Below are positions 52,865-64,000 of a stretch of DNA of 64,000 nucleotides, in pieces; position 1 is the stretch's first letter, and every line of letters begins with the position of its first letter. Position numbers and translations under genes: made by a program. The notes beneath the pieces were generated by a model. It ran no database searches. It saw nothing but the letters and a program-made list of their open reading frames with translations, and had not been told where the DNA came from. Source of the stretch: Choristoneura fumiferana (taxonomy: Eukaryota; Arthropoda; Insecta; Lepidoptera; Tortricidae); the NCBI RefSeq assembly GCF_025370935.1, contig NC_133496.1, positions 14,143,544-14,207,543 on the forward strand. The letters run 5' to 3'.

Positions 52865-52960
52865 GAAGTTCCCAATCCGCACTGGGCCCGCGCGGGAACT
52901 ACGGCCCAAACCCTCACATTCTGAGAGACATGTGCTCGGCATTACGTATATAAGCTAATG
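52865..52960 (+). repeat. RTE-type tail, decayed
   Basis: TTCCCAATCCGCACTGGGCC, CGGGAACTACGGCCCAAACC, then a mutated CATTCTGAGAGACATGTGC. Same block family as 49285-49440 and 15388-15446. Confidence 0.55.
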
Positions 52961-53247
52961 AGACCGAAAATCTTTAGAAATAATTGCAATTCAATAAGCT
53001 ATCCTAACTTACATCTCAAATTCTGCGTTTCAAACACATTATCGTTGCAAATTTTAGTCCAATTACGTTATCAATACATTAAACTATTTCCCTTATCACA
53101 GCGAACGGGGAAAATTCCTTAAATTTGTCACTTTCAATTTGTCGAGATAGCCCGTCAATTAGTTCACTGGGTCAGTGGAGTTTCTATTTATAAGTGGAGA
53201 AGTGAACTATCGGAAACTGGACGATTACTGGCTGAAGAAATTGATTT

Positions 53248-53400
53248 TGAGGACCTGGGTTCGATTCCCAGTGCTGGTCTCTTTTTCTGGTTTTTGTGTG
53301 CATCCATGTCTCAGTTTGTATTTTCTATATGGTTTCACGGGAAACAAATTTGGAGTTGAAATAAAAAATACAAAATACTCCAAAAAAACCAATCATGAAA
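53248..53400 (+). mobile_element. SINE S2, 5'-truncated
   Basis: Starts inside the tRNA-like head (GAGGACCTGGGTTCGATTCC) and runs through CTCAGTTTGTATTTTC to TTTGGAGTTGAAATAAAAAA. It shows the simple, non-fold-back 3' organisation of the family. Confidence 0.7.
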
Positions 53401-56090
53401 TTAATTTTCTCACAAAAATACAAAAGTTATTTTCTTGCCTGAACTAGTTAGTTGCATTTTTACAAATACAATAAGATATTTATTTTGCAATACAAGAATT
53501 ATGTCGCAGGGAAATGGCCTACACAGAGATTTGAAGAAATCTCTATAAGGGACATGACCGGATCACACAGGATGTTAAAATGGCGAATAAATTTAATCAT
53601 TTGGCTAGAAAAAAAACACTCATTTGATCGAATCCCTTATCTGTTCAGTGAAGTAACGAAATCAGCCAAAAAAGGCAACTGGCTTTAGCAAAAGCTAAAA
53701 GCTAAGCTTCTTCACAAAAACACAAATGCGTCGCAAAGATGTAGCTCTTCAAAACATAAGATCACATTGGCTAGCGACAAAAAACAAACGAATCGAGCCA
53801 ATCAAAATAAAAACTGTTTAGACCAGTTCAGTAGTAAATATTGATATTAACCGCTGTAAAATACTACGAAAGCTCTTAATGAATCATTTGGCGCACGATA
53901 TCAGAGGTCGTTGAACTGGACTGATTATTTTTATTGCCAATGTTAATTACAGTATAAGTCTGGCGATTTCGAGTGAGTGCCAAAGCTTACTTTATTTAAC
54001 GGTTGAAATATCAAATCAAAATTTAAGATGCTTTATTGCAGACCAGAATCCATAGTTAGTTAGTAATAATTCATGAGCCGGAAGATGTCCAATGATGAAT
54101 AAAGACCTCCCTCATACGACACAAAGAATGACAACAACTTGCCACCTGCCCGAAACTCTGTCTGTCTTTCCATCTAGTGGAACGTGCTTTCCACCTGTGG
54201 TCGCCGCTCGAGAATTTTTTCTTATTTTTTATCTGTTCTTCGAGCGATGCGGCCTGTTATTGGCCACATCAACGTATGTATAGTTCCATACATTCGGCTA
54301 CATTTGAAAGAAAAGAAAGAAAATAATTTATTTATCACAGCAGTAACACCAAAAAACACACAGCCTACTTGTAAAATTGTCGTTTCTATTCTTCGTTCAA
54401 ATAAGTAACATCAAGTACATAACAGTTTGATTTACTTATTTATAAATATATAAATACTGATAGGGTTTAACAACGACATCACACATTTTTCAGTAAAATG
54501 ACATCATATTGTTTACAAAGATTTTGCAGCTAAAAAACGAACAGGTATATATAGTTTCTTTTGCAAAAGTTGAACGGCAACAGTGCTAGCAAATCATTAT
54601 ATTTCACCTACGGCAAAAAAGTAACCGAGAACGATAGGAAAATAAACTACAAATACACCAACACCTAACGCCTCCCCTAAACCCATGAGACGAAATAACT
54701 GATTTTGCAAGTCTAAACGTATCCTTTGTGGGAACATTTTATTGAGACACAATAACGGAGCAGTGATGGGAACAAGTCGGCGGGATACGATTGAGTGATT
54801 AAAGTCGTTACTAATTGACCTTTAGTGTGTCGCGGGACGAAAAAAAATAGGATGACAAACGCCAAATTAAGACATTATTTGAGATCTGGAAGACTTAGAA
54901 GTCACGAGGCTCTCCTCACGACCTCTAAATGTCCCATTCAATCCATCTATGGACTAAAGAAATGCTACTATTTTTCAAATTATACGTCAGTTTAAAATTA
55001 AACTAGACACTGTTTATTTTATCACTTCAACAAGTACGATCCAATACTATCTAATTGAAATCAATGCACAGCACATGTGTACAACTTCAACAGGCAGGTC
55101 TTTGCGAGGCCCTTTGTCCTTCGTGCAAAGTATGTGATGTGAAAATTTATATTTTTTTAATTTGCTTGGGTTGATGCGCGAGGCCCCTGCAAGAGCGAGG
55201 CCCCGGGCGATTGCCCTTTTCGCCACTCCCTAAGGCCGCCACTGGATTAAAGTCGTTAAAACCGCTTTTGAGACATTGGACTTGAAATAAAAATTGGAGA
55301 GTACCTACTCAAAATTGTCCCTGACACGACAGATCAACATATATTTTTTTTAAATAAATCGAAGGCTTATTATACTGCACGTTCTAATCGCAGTGTCGCC
55401 ACAGACACAAAACGTTTTGGCTCACTTGAAATACGACATTTCCGATCGATAACTGTTTAGACGCCCCATCCTTAGCTACCTTCCTTCATCCTTCATCCAT
55501 TCATTCATTCATTCCTTCATTCATTTTTCATCCTTGGCTTTGGGCGTATTCCGAGTGACGTGAATATTTTAGTGCTATTTGATCTCAGACTGTCACAGCA
55601 CTACGGATTTATTGCTTGACCGGCTTTCGACCGGCTTTATACGTTACTACGTATATTTACTATAGCTCGGGAATAGGTGAACTTACGTCGTGGAATTTTA
55701 TAAACATTATCCCTCGTTGAGGTTCAGTTGCAGATAGATTTGTGCGCAACATTTTTGCTAAGGAAAAGCAGAGTTCAATCGAATCAAACGAAACAATTTG
55801 CTGCTTGTCGTCTCCAATATGACTGATTAAGGTGCTTAACAAAAGAAGCCGGATGGATGGATACGATGGATATCATCTCGCAGAACCTCAAACATTCGTC
55901 ACGCACGTCCAGTCCAAGCATACACTTACGAGTACAAACACATCATAACTTTAGGGTAATTCGAGAAGTGCCGCTCGCACTAGCAGTGATTTTACACTGG
56001 ACACAGTTTAGCACATTTAGCAGAAAGAATATAGAGCAGTGACGTAGCAACTCGATTTCAATCAGATTGGTAACATTTTTAACACATTCA
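53401..56090. other. Large mbc intron, mostly unrecognised
   Basis: No exon found. It contains an RTE-type fragment (54065-54290) and a (TTCA)n-like stretch at 55485-55530. At 55130-55250 the text GCGAGGCCCCTGCAAGAGCG and AAGGCCGCCACTGG suggests another old repeat. Open frames here lack domains. Confidence 0.4.
54065..54290 (-). mobile_element. RTE-type fragment
   Basis: ATGAGCCGGAAGATGTCCAA, then GTGGTCGCCGCTCGAGAA and CGATGCGGCCTGTTATTGGC, parallel to 20728-21000 with about 15-20% differences. Confidence 0.55.
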
Positions 56091-56144
56091 TTGCCGAGCG
56101 CCAAACTACGTACAATGCCGCGATGCCGACGCTTCTGCAGAACA

Positions 56145-56244
56145 GACACCCATCGGTATCAGCGGTACCGAGGGAAAGCTAAATTTGACGCCCATCGGCG
56201 TCAGCAGCATTACATAAGGGTCCAGTAAGACGCCGATGGGCGTC
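56145..56244. repeat. Three 16-bp dyads spaced by 42 bp
   Basis: GACACCCATCGGTATC (56145-56160), GACGCCCATCGGCGTC (56187-56202) and its exact inverse GACGCCGATGGGCGTC (56229-56244). Starts are 42 bp apart each time. Each 16-mer is itself a near palindrome (GACGCC / GGCGTC arms). Confidence 0.8.
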
Positions 56245-56556
56245 AACGGCACTGAATGCGTCGTAACATCAGGACCTATGACACATACGGCGGATTGGAA
56301 ACTTTTGTCTAGAAGCACATCACTCCTCTTACCACTGTGTGTCCACTGAGAGGACTTAAGACATCGCGCGATTTACCGCAACCAGTCGAAGCAAGTGGCA
56401 AATTGTCGTTCATTGCGGCGTTCTAAAGGGTCAACAGTGGACACCCAGCCAATACGATGATTATAGCGATAAGGCCGCCCATAGCAACCTTGGAAAATCC
56501 CATATACCTGTGTTTTCTGTACTGCTTACTATGTGTTGGTGTTCAATAAAGCGTTA

Positions 56557-57351
56557 GGGCGTTTTTCCATCAGCCGGCTTGGCACCGGCACCGATGAAGG
56601 TGCCAGGGAAGTAGAAATCAATGAAAATGTATGGCTCGCTTTTTCACTTACCGGCGCCGTCGCAGCGCCGGGGCACAGTATAACAAGTTTCCCTACAGTA
56701 ATCCGGCGGAGACGTCTAGACAGAGCAATCGTGCGGGGCGTGAGGGTTGAGACGCGGGTGGGAGGAGCCCCAGCTGCATGCTTCGCCGCTCTTAGTAGCT
56801 TGGGACAAGTCTTCGAGGGCTATCGCGTTTTTTTTACATTTAAATTTATATATTTTTTTTTTATGGTGCATACGACATGTACTGTGAGTGCGTGAAACTC
56901 TTCATCTCGCATGAATAAGGAACTAAGATTTCATCTATTTATATAATAATATTTATTGATTTTTTATTTATTTAAATTCAATAACAGGAACTTTAAGTCC
57001 GTTAAGTCTAGAAACCGAAATTATTTGTCGGTTACTTATCTATGAAAGTATATTTTGTGGAAAAAAATGATCTTTATTTCAAACATAGTATATATTTTGA
57101 TACTTCTTACCCCTAGTATGTATGCCACACCTAATTCATTTTGTTTTACATAATTTCGCAATACCAATATGTACCGATTCGTAAAAAACATCTACCTTCC
57201 AAAATGTATATTTGTGACAACCCTTCCTTACTTCCCTAAACACCTATACAGGCTGCGGTATCGCTCAACTTCAAAGGCGTCGGCCTACTGTAGGGAAAAC
57301 TTGTTGTACTGTGGCCATGCCGGTGCCGGGCCGGCTAATGGAAAAATGTCC
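56557..57351. mobile_element. 795-bp inverted-repeat element ending 24 bp from mbc exon 1
   Basis: Left end GGGCGTTTTTCCATCAGCCG, then GCTTGGCACCGGCA; right end, read inverted, GGACATTTTTCCATTAGCCG then GCCCGGCACCGGCA. An inner pair, CAGTATAACAAGTTTCCCTA and its inverse, extends the symmetry. No transposase. No clear target duplication beyond A/T. Confidence 0.75.
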
Positions 57352-57375
57352 ATATTGTATAATCAGTGTCCTTAC

Positions 57376-57544
57376 CGTTCAACTTCGCAGTCCCTCAACA
57401 CGACGTAGCTCTTTGGGAAGGCGCCGCAGCCGCCGCGCCGCAGACTGCGGCCCCAGTACCAGTCCCTCGTCTCCCGCTCGCAGCGGACCAGCTCGCCCAC
57501 CTCCAGTTGCAAGTGGGGGGGCGGGCTGGAGTAGTTGTATATGG
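57376..57544 (-). CDS. mbc: DOCK-family GEF (myoblast city), visible exon 1: SH3 domain
   Basis: 169 bp between TTCTTCCCCAG and the donor GTAAGG. Completes an Ala codon and codes for an SH3 domain: AIYNYSSPPPHLQLEVGELV, the WYWGR signature, then GGCGAFPKSYVVL. Family role: DOCK1/2/5 proteins bind ELMO through this N-terminus, bind phosphoinositide lipids by DHR-1 and activate Rac through DHR-2. In Drosophila mbc this drives myoblast fusion, border-cell migration and engulfment. All eleven visible exons run right to left from here to 37720. The upstream exon with the ATG (expected to encode a short W-x-P-T-type leader) was not found. The assignment to DOCK1/2/5 instead of DOCK3/4 rests on closer exon 9 and 11 matches. 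Confidence 0.92.
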
Positions 57545-57599
57545 CTGGGGAAGAAAAGATGAGATAAGTGAAGAGTTGAAGCGTTTAAAGCAGACATGG

Positions 57600-58129
57600 T
57601 GTCGATCACGGCTTTAGGTCTAGTCGATCGTATCAAGGCAGTAAATTGCATGTTTATTATCAATCATAGGATTGAGGCATCTTCAGAAAATGGGCAATTT
57701 ACAGAATGACCATTGAGCTTTATGGACCGACTGAAGTCGTGGACATTTTGCTAGATATAGACGATTTGGTGACGCAAGGAAAACAAAATACATTTTTTTT
57801 TCATACAAACTCGGACCACCCTAGCTCTTATATTCTAATTAAGTATGTACAGTATATCTATACTGTCCGTGCCGTGCCCGGTTTCAGAATAGGACGGACC
57901 CAACTATTCCCGTGGGTTTCGTAAAAAGCGACCAAGGACCTGAGTGAGAGTGGGCAGCAGCGCTCTTTATTGCCAACTGCAAACTCCGGACTCCAGCACT
58001 GCAGTGTGGAAGGTAAGGGATAACCACCACTATTTTCCCAAATAGTCAAGAAGGTACGGATCCTCAGCCAACGTCCACGACCACTATCAAGAGTGTAATG
58101 ACTTAGAAGAAGAATGTATTATTATAATT
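57600..58129. other. Upstream of mbc exon 1, no feature recognised
   Basis: Presumably mbc first or second intron. No exon with a start codon could be identified on the minus strand. Confidence 0.4.
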
Positions 58130-58380
58130 GACGACAGGATGGCCAAGTGGTTAGAACCTGACTACGAAGCTTGAGGTCCCGGGTTCGATTCCCGGCCGGG
58201 GCAGATATTTGTATGAATAATAGATACGAATGTTTTCTCTCTGGTCTTGGATGTTTAATATGTATTTAAGTATGTATTTATCTATATAAGTATGTTTATC
58301 CGTTGCCTAGTATCCATACTACAAGCTTTGCTTAGTTTAGGACTAGGTCAATTGGTGTCAAGTGTCCCATGACATTATCA
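58130..58380 (+). mobile_element. SINE S1, second full copy
   Basis: Head GGATGGCCAAGTGGTTAGAA, CTGACTACGAAGCTTGAGG and GGTTCGATTCCCGG; tail GGGACTAGGTCAATTGGTG TCAAG. Confidence 0.88.
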
Positions 58381-59362
58381 CTGCCTGGGGCAAACTGTTC
58401 CACTCTTTCTCAATGGCGTCTGGGGTTGCATATGTTACTCAGAGCACGTATCAGTTTTAAAGAATGCCTTCTAAGTCTCTTAGCTTCAATATGATATAGA
58501 AAAAAAAAAAAGTGAAGATGAATCTGATAGTTTATTCAGGAGCTCTACGAGCCCTCTTAGTTTTCGCGTTACATTCGAGGATACCGTGATGTAACCATTC
58601 CATCCGGCCATCAATTAGATATCCTAAGCCAAAATGGAAGACATTATGGAAAACTTGCCGTTAGAAAGACCAGCTAATACGATGCTAAATGTACGCTATG
58701 ACTTTTTAATGAGAAAACATGTCATAATTACATCCTGCTATGAAAGCAATGGGATTCTGATTTGGCAGACAATGGTACTGGATTTGCAAATGAGCTTGTC
58801 TAAATGGTTATCGAACATTTTTGATTCGCGCGTATTTAAACCAAGCTCACAATTTATTTTCAAGAAGTATTCAAATTTTTGAAAGAAAGAATACATTTAT
58901 TCACAACAACACAAGATACAACAATATTATTACAATAAGCGAGAAATGAAAGTGGTTGGGGGGAGGGGTATTTCATGAAGACATGCTTTTCACACAGAAG
59001 TACCTGAGTGGGCGCAGAGTAGCAATCTAATTGGTTTTCGCACGTGAACCGCCCAACCCACCTGAACTGATTAGTTTTCTGTTTTTTTTTTTCAAATGTG
59101 TTCTAGTTACAATGCATTTAAATACAATTTTATTTAATCACTGCAAAACTACTGAACACTTGATCATCTTGACCCAATGATCTTGACAAAGGAAATGCTC
59201 ATCACACTACCTCTAAAACAGCTAAAAGAAATAAAGTCCTCATGCTTGGGGGAACGATAAACAAATTCGGCAGCATTTATATAAAAAAAAAGCTTCAATT
59301 ATAATTCAGAAGCAATAAATCTTAATTAAGCCATGTAGCCATTACAAGAAAACATTTCTTAT
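58381..59362. other. No gene recognised
   Basis: An 82-codon open frame at 58634-58882 has no recognisable domain and low-complexity neighbours; it is probably chance. Otherwise AT-rich non-coding DNA. Confidence 0.4.
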
Positions 59363-59940
59363 AATAGTTACAATACAATGCATAAAACCCTCGAATTTGG
59401 TACAACCGTGGCTTGAATTGTTAATAAGTCCACGTTCTTCATGAAATTTAAACCATGCAAGGCAGCTGGCGCTGTCAGAAATAAAGGAATTTGGTTAGGA
59501 AAAAGTTTAACCTGGATTCAAGGACTTGAATATTTTTAGGTGGAATTACTAGCAATGCGGTCTTTGTGACTGATTCCACGTCAGTTACGCCATGCCAATG
59601 ACGCCAAGCTGATACCTACCACATCAGTGACGCCAAGTGAGTGATACGACGCTAGTGATTCGACGACACTGACCCTGAATTTGCCATAATCTTATACTAG
59701 CTGTTTCCCGCGACCTTGTCTCCGGATAATCCGTTTATCCGGGATAAAACTACGAGTATCCACGTCCTTCGCTGTCTCAAACTGTCTTGACACCAAACAG
59801 CTGCTACCCACGACTTCGTCTACGAAGCGTGATAAAAACTATAGGTACTATATCTTTATCAAGGTTCAAACTATATCCACACCAATTTTCATCACAATCA
59901 GTTCATTACTTTTACTCGGCCCTCAAATAAATAAATAAAT

Positions 59941-60168
59941 ATCATGGGACACTTGACACCAATTGACCTAGTCCCAAACTAAGCAAAGCTTGTACTATGG
60001 ACACTAGGCAACGGATAAACATACTTATATAGATAAATACATACTTAAATACATATTAAACATCCAAGACCCGAGAACAAACATTCGTATTATTCATACA
60101 AATATCTGCCCCGGCCGGGATTCGAACCCGGGACCTTAAGCTTCGTAGTCAGGTTCTCTAACCACTGT
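59941..60168 (-). mobile_element. SINE S1 insertion private to copy B
   Basis: Minus-strand S1 from ATCATGGGACACTTGACACC to GTAGTCAGGTTCTCTAACCA. Copy A runs straight through this point (GTCCTCAAATTTATCAGTAA near 23490), so A is the empty site. Confidence 0.88.
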
Positions 60169-60589
60169 ATGACAAATGTAACAAATGTATCAGTAATAGG
60201 TAATTTTCTATGTAAAGTGAGTCAAATTTCGTGCCGCTATGTATAGTTTCGGTTAGGCTGTTGACTATTAGCCAAAAAGTTAATTACCGAGTATTTTCTA
60301 CAAATAAGAGCCTTTTGCTAACGGATCTCAAAAAACACGGTGCAAAAGTCCAGTGGCAAATTACGCATTACCGAATAGCCCGTCTCATTAGTATGTGAAA
60401 GACTTACATGCACTATAGCGAATTCGTCACAATGGGAGCGGAATGTCGTCACGAGCCAAAACCGCGCGAGCGTGTGTCGCGTACTAGCGCGCGCGCACCC
60501 ACCGTCGATCAGAGCGCAGAGCTACTAAGCGTATAGCCACGGCATTTATTGGAAATCCTAGTTTTTTTTAAAGAAAATGTTTTTTTTGT

Positions 60590-60896
60590 ATTTTTTTATT
60601 TCAACTCCAAATTTGTTACTTTTACGGCTATCCCGTGAAACCATATCGAAAATACAAACTGAGACATGGATGCACAGAAAAACCAGAAAAAGAGACCAGC
60701 ACTGGGAATCGAACCCAGGTCCTCAGCAATCCGTGCTGCGTGCTATAACCCCTACACCACTGCTGGACAAAAATCTGAGATATTTATGCATAGGAAAAAA
60801 TCGTGTCTAGATTCCTGTCCAGCAATGGTGTAGGGGTTATAGCACGCAGCACGGATTGCTGAGGATCTGGGTTCAGTTTGTATTTTCGATATGATT
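60590..60896 (-). mobile_element. S2 SINE with a second, inverted partial copy
   Basis: Minus-strand S2 from about 60590 to 60770, with acceptor stem CCAGCA/TGCTGG and anticodon stem CAGC/GCTG. A plus-strand partial copy follows at about 60815-60896 (GGTGTAGGGGTTATAGCACG to TTTGTATTTTCGATATG), giving a head-to-head pair. Confidence 0.7.
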
Positions 60897-61254
60897 CCAT
60901 TTGTTCGACTGTACAAGGAAACACTAAACTTGTGCGGAATAAGAGTGTAAGTGTAAACAAGCTTTGCCATAGGCACCTGCTATCACATCACTGACGTCAC
61001 ATAGGAATTTTAGACAACCCGGTGGGAATCGAGTTGTTACGATGTCATACAGCTGATGGATATGTAGATTCGCGTAAAAAGGCACTTTCCGATCAGGCGT
61101 GCATTGTAAATTAGATGTTAGGCTTCTTAGTATTCTGGTTGAGTTCGAAAAGCATCAGTGTAGTGTGGTGGCGGTGATGGGTTTGTGCGTGTTCTTACAT
61201 TGTGGAGGTGGAACTGCACGAACACACATTTCTTGCATAATCGTGGCTATTATA

Positions 61255-61380
61255 AAGCCAAGTGCCATTGTGCAAGTGCCATTGCGAGGCCGTAAAGCCA
61301 ACGAGTTTGTAGTGGTCAATCGAGCGCCGCAATGAAATGCAACTTGAACGATTTTTCTTGCAAGTCTAACCTCGGCTTAA
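61255..61380. mobile_element. Hairpin MITE H1, decayed copy in segment B
   Basis: GCGAGGCCGTAAAGCCAACG and ACGATTTTTCTTGCAAGTCT remain; the left arm is largely lost. Counterpart of 33849-33990. Confidence 0.6.
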
Positions 61381-61649
61381 GGTCGCGGGTGAGCAAATTA
61401 ATTGTTTTAGTTCACGTTATTTTCTTTACGCGCCGTGTCTACGCCATCTATATGCAACTCGATCCCGTACACCTGACACAGGATACGGTAACGCGACCCG
61501 CTGATAAGCTAGTAGCGACTCCCGGCTTATCTCCTTACTACGTTTCATAATGTTATCGTTTTTATCAATTTTACATAATGCAGCGGATCCGGTGCACTGT
61601 AGTTTTAAAACCGTATATGAAATACTAATAATTATCCGCGGCTTCGCAA

Positions 61650-61992
61650 GCGTAAGTGCGTTTTCGAATTATCCGAGTAAAATATATGAAATACTGTATG
61701 TACCATCAGCCAAATAAGTGGTCTATCAATTTTGAAACGATTTGCTATCAAATGAATATGTCGCTAAAGTCGAACTTTCAAGTTGACAGACACGTCTATT
61801 GGGCCTTATTGTTGTATGACATGCAAATGATTATCAACTTTAGGGTGGTGGACCACATATTTGGCTGATGGTACCTGTCTTTCAGATTATCCGATCCGAT
61901 ATCGGTTCTTATTTCATACATTTTACTTGCCCCGATATATATCGTATCGGCGTCCGATACCGATATCGGATCGGATAATCTGAAAACGCTCT
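61650..61992. mobile_element. MITE within a MITE, copy B
   Basis: Inner ends ACCATCAGCCAAATAAGTGG and (inverted) ACCATCAGCCAAATATGTGG are better kept here than in copy A. ATTATCCGATCCGATATCGG and its exact inverse lie at about 61888-61978. Confidence 0.65.
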
Positions 61993-62196
61993 AAATATTA
62001 GATCCGGTAGTTGAATTGAAATCCGGGTTTTTTTTTTAAGAAATGAATGGTTGAAATTTTGAGTTTTCATCCCGATTTCTTGAGAATGTCGATCGGAATA
62101 AAAGGTAGCCTGTGGCCATTTAAGATATCCAGCTACGCCGAATTTAATCTAAATCCGAACAGCCGTTTAAGCGTGAAAGATTAACAAACATAACAC

Positions 62197-62490
62197 ATAT
62201 CGAAAATACAAACTGAAATATAGATGCATAGAAAAACCAGAAAAATAAAACCAGCGCTGGGAATCGAACCCAGGTCCTCGACATTCCGTGCCGTGTGCTA
62301 TACCGCTACACCACCGCTGGACAACGATACAGACACCGAATGCCGAGGACCTGGGTTCGATTCCCAGCGCTGGTCTTATTTTTCTGGTTTTTCTATGCAT
62401 CTATATTTCAGTTTGTATTTTCGATATAGGTTTTACGGGATGACCGTAAAAGTAACAAAATTTTTGGAATTGAAATAAAAAATACAAAAA
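62197..62490 (-). mobile_element. Fold-back S2 SINE, copy B
   Basis: Same structure as 34782-35072, with one change in the left arm (GACATT for GGCATT) that breaks arm pairing at one base. Arms 62197-62286 and 62338-62428. Confidence 0.75.
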
Positions 62491-62560
62491 GATTCCAAAT
62501 AACCAATCTTAAACATAACACAATCAAATTCAACTCAAATTTTGGCATTTATATTTATTA

Positions 62561-62742
62561 CTACTTAGCTGTTGCCCGCGGCTTTGCCCCCGTTGTTTTT
62601 TTTTCTGTATTTTCTTCCATAAGAACCTTCTCCTGACAGTAATGTATACAACAAAAAAAGAATTAGCGAAATCAGACCAGTCGTTCCCGAGTTTTGCGCT
62701 TAGCAACACATTTTGAGATTCATTTTTATTTATATAGATATT
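62561..62742 (+). mobile_element. Short repeat inserted in copy B only
   Basis: Starts TTAGCTGTTGCCCGCGGCTT and ends TTTATTTATATAGATATTAG. Copy A at about 35132-35150 has the uninterrupted site (TTATTATATTAGTAGGACTG), which fixes both ends. Confidence 0.75.
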
Positions 62743-62945
62743 AGTAGGACTGGCCATATGTGACAATCCGTAGCAAAAGGGTCCTTATGGCAGACACAAA
62801 TTATTGTTTAACTATGCAACTCTCTGAAATAAAACTACCATATTGGTTTATCAGGGTATGAAATTAGCTTTTAATATTTTTTTCTTAATGACAAGCATGA
62901 AAATGCTGTAGACCGACACAAAACTTTCGCACAAGTAATATTAAT

Positions 62946-64000
62946 ACTAGTTAATTATGGTGATTTATTTATTGTAATATACATACATTCTAGATAATGG
63001 TTCACTATCACTTGATATATTCGCCGAAATATTTGCGTTATTTAATTTCTAATGCCAATAGCGCAACGCGAATACACCATGCCAAGTGAAGTACCAGCGT
63101 AATGGCCTAGGCTATGTTGTCACATCCAATGGAACTTCTACATAGGTATTATTTTCTCTCGCATTCGCATAGTCAACATTTATCAAAGCGGAAGCTTGAG
63201 TTAGTGCAATCGCTTATAAATAAGGATATTACAAAACAAACACTGGATAAATTTAAGACAAAGATAAATTTTGCAGTATCTACATTTACGACAGTTAAAA
63301 AATAAAATAGCGTCCGTAAAAATGTTTTGTACGCAATAAAACAATTGGAGGTTTATGCTTAAAATTTGCGCTCTGAATGTAGAATGAACTTTTATAAAGA
63401 ATGCTCGCGCAGTAAAACTCCTTAACGACTGAACATCTTCATCCTTCGTTTGTAATAAAATAAGCTGAAAGTACTGTTTGTTTCAGATCGCTGTAAGTCA
63501 ACTTAGAGTTCACGTAAAAAATCTGGCCCTCAAATGTATGCAGTGATGGGTCCATTGAAGTTGAAAGTCCGAATGTAACGTTTCTCAGAATGATCGTTTG
63601 TCATAACTATTTTTTCTCTGAATCCATTAATTGTTCAGAATTGTTATAAAACAAACCTAACCTACAGTTTTCTATACGATGACTGATGATTTAAAAAATT
63701 CAGAAAAATGTAGGGTTTCAGTGGGAAAAAAATTTATGACAAACGATAATTCGGACAAAAATTACGGTATGATTAGCGAAGTGTATGCGAACTTTGGGGT
63801 TCACATGCAGTGATACGTAATTTTTAACCGACTTCAAAAAAGGACGTTCCAATGTTTGTATGTTTTTTCTATGTAGATTAGGCCAAATATTGTAGCGATG
63901 AGTAGATTTACAACATTTTTAGGATATGTGCATGTCCCCGTTAATGTGCAAACTAGAGTTCTTACGGAGGTCATTTTTTCAGATCCCTTGAATATTTGGT
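62946..64000. other. No gene recognised; partial repeat near the end
   Basis: 63822-63870 contains TTTTTAACCGACTTCAAAAA and GTATGTTTTTTCTATGTAGA, a phrase I associate with a dispersed lepidopteran repeat. The rest is AT-rich and unassigned. Confidence 0.4.

Larger units (their letters stand above)
59363..62945 (+). repeat. Duplicated segment, copy B
   Basis: Collinear with copy A (22943-35340) but compact. Private insertions in B: an S1 SINE (59941-60168), S2 SINE pieces (60576-60900) and a TAGCTGTTGCCCGCGG repeat (62561-62742). Similarity ends where copy A meets its truncated non-LTR element. Confidence 0.85.

Noticed and set aside
58130..58210. tRNA-Arg gene
   Set aside because: The tRNA-like head is joined to a repeated SINE body found at four places, so it is a SINE, not a tRNA gene.
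58634..58882. 82-codon frame with a good ATG
   Set aside because: No recognisable motif or homologous neighbour, and isolated in AT-rich DNA.

Overview
The window reads as nuclear DNA of a moth or butterfly (Lepidoptera). It is AT-rich and intron-bearing. It is dominated by repeats that I associate with lepidopteran genomes: tRNA-headed SINEs, RTE, CR1 and jockey-like non-LTR remnants, many short inverted-repeat elements, and an insect errantivirus. Two runs of exactly 100 N (21841-21940 and 37620-37719) are scaffold gaps of unknown true size. Small homopolymer indels break otherwise good coding sequence in several places, which suggests a long-read assembly with residual errors.

Host genes: (1) an intact single-exon short-chain dehydrogenase at 8261-9025 (minus); (2) eleven coding exons of a DOCK1/2/5-type guanine exchange factor, the myoblast city (mbc) orthologue, spread over 37.7-57.5 kb on the minus strand. 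These exons encode the SH3 domain, the following helical region and most of the DHR-1 (C2) domain. Junction phases match through the first nine exons, so the model is self-consistent. The DHR-2 catalytic part and the start-codon exon were not found.

Layout: 1-8 kb is degraded intergenic DNA with SINEs and a GGTTCCG-type repeat. At 8.3-9.0 kb lies the dehydrogenase. At 12.3-14.1 kb is a 1.8 kb inverted-repeat DNA element with a 4-bp target duplication. At 15.4-20 kb is an almost full-length CR1-type non-LTR element with one frameshift. At 21.9-22.5 kb is a broken Ty3/gypsy integrase. At 24.58-32.93 kb is a complete errantivirus with identical 207-bp LTRs, a GTAC target duplication, a tRNA-Leu primer site, gag, pol reached by a textbook -1 frameshift signal, and env reached by a predicted splice. 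At 35.3-37.0 kb is a truncated jockey/CR1-like element. From 37.7 to 57.5 kb the mbc exons sit among introns packed with MITEs, nested SINEs and a 116-bp minisatellite. From 59.4 to 62.9 kb lies a second copy of the segment found, split by insertions, at 22.9-35.3 kb.

Points most worth following: the errantivirus frameshift and splice signals; the minisatellite in mbc that carries repeated copies of its exon's own splice donor; the fold-back tRNA-headed SINEs whose stems differ between copies by compensating changes; the paired segment that supplies filled and empty sites; and the nested insertions that give relative ages.
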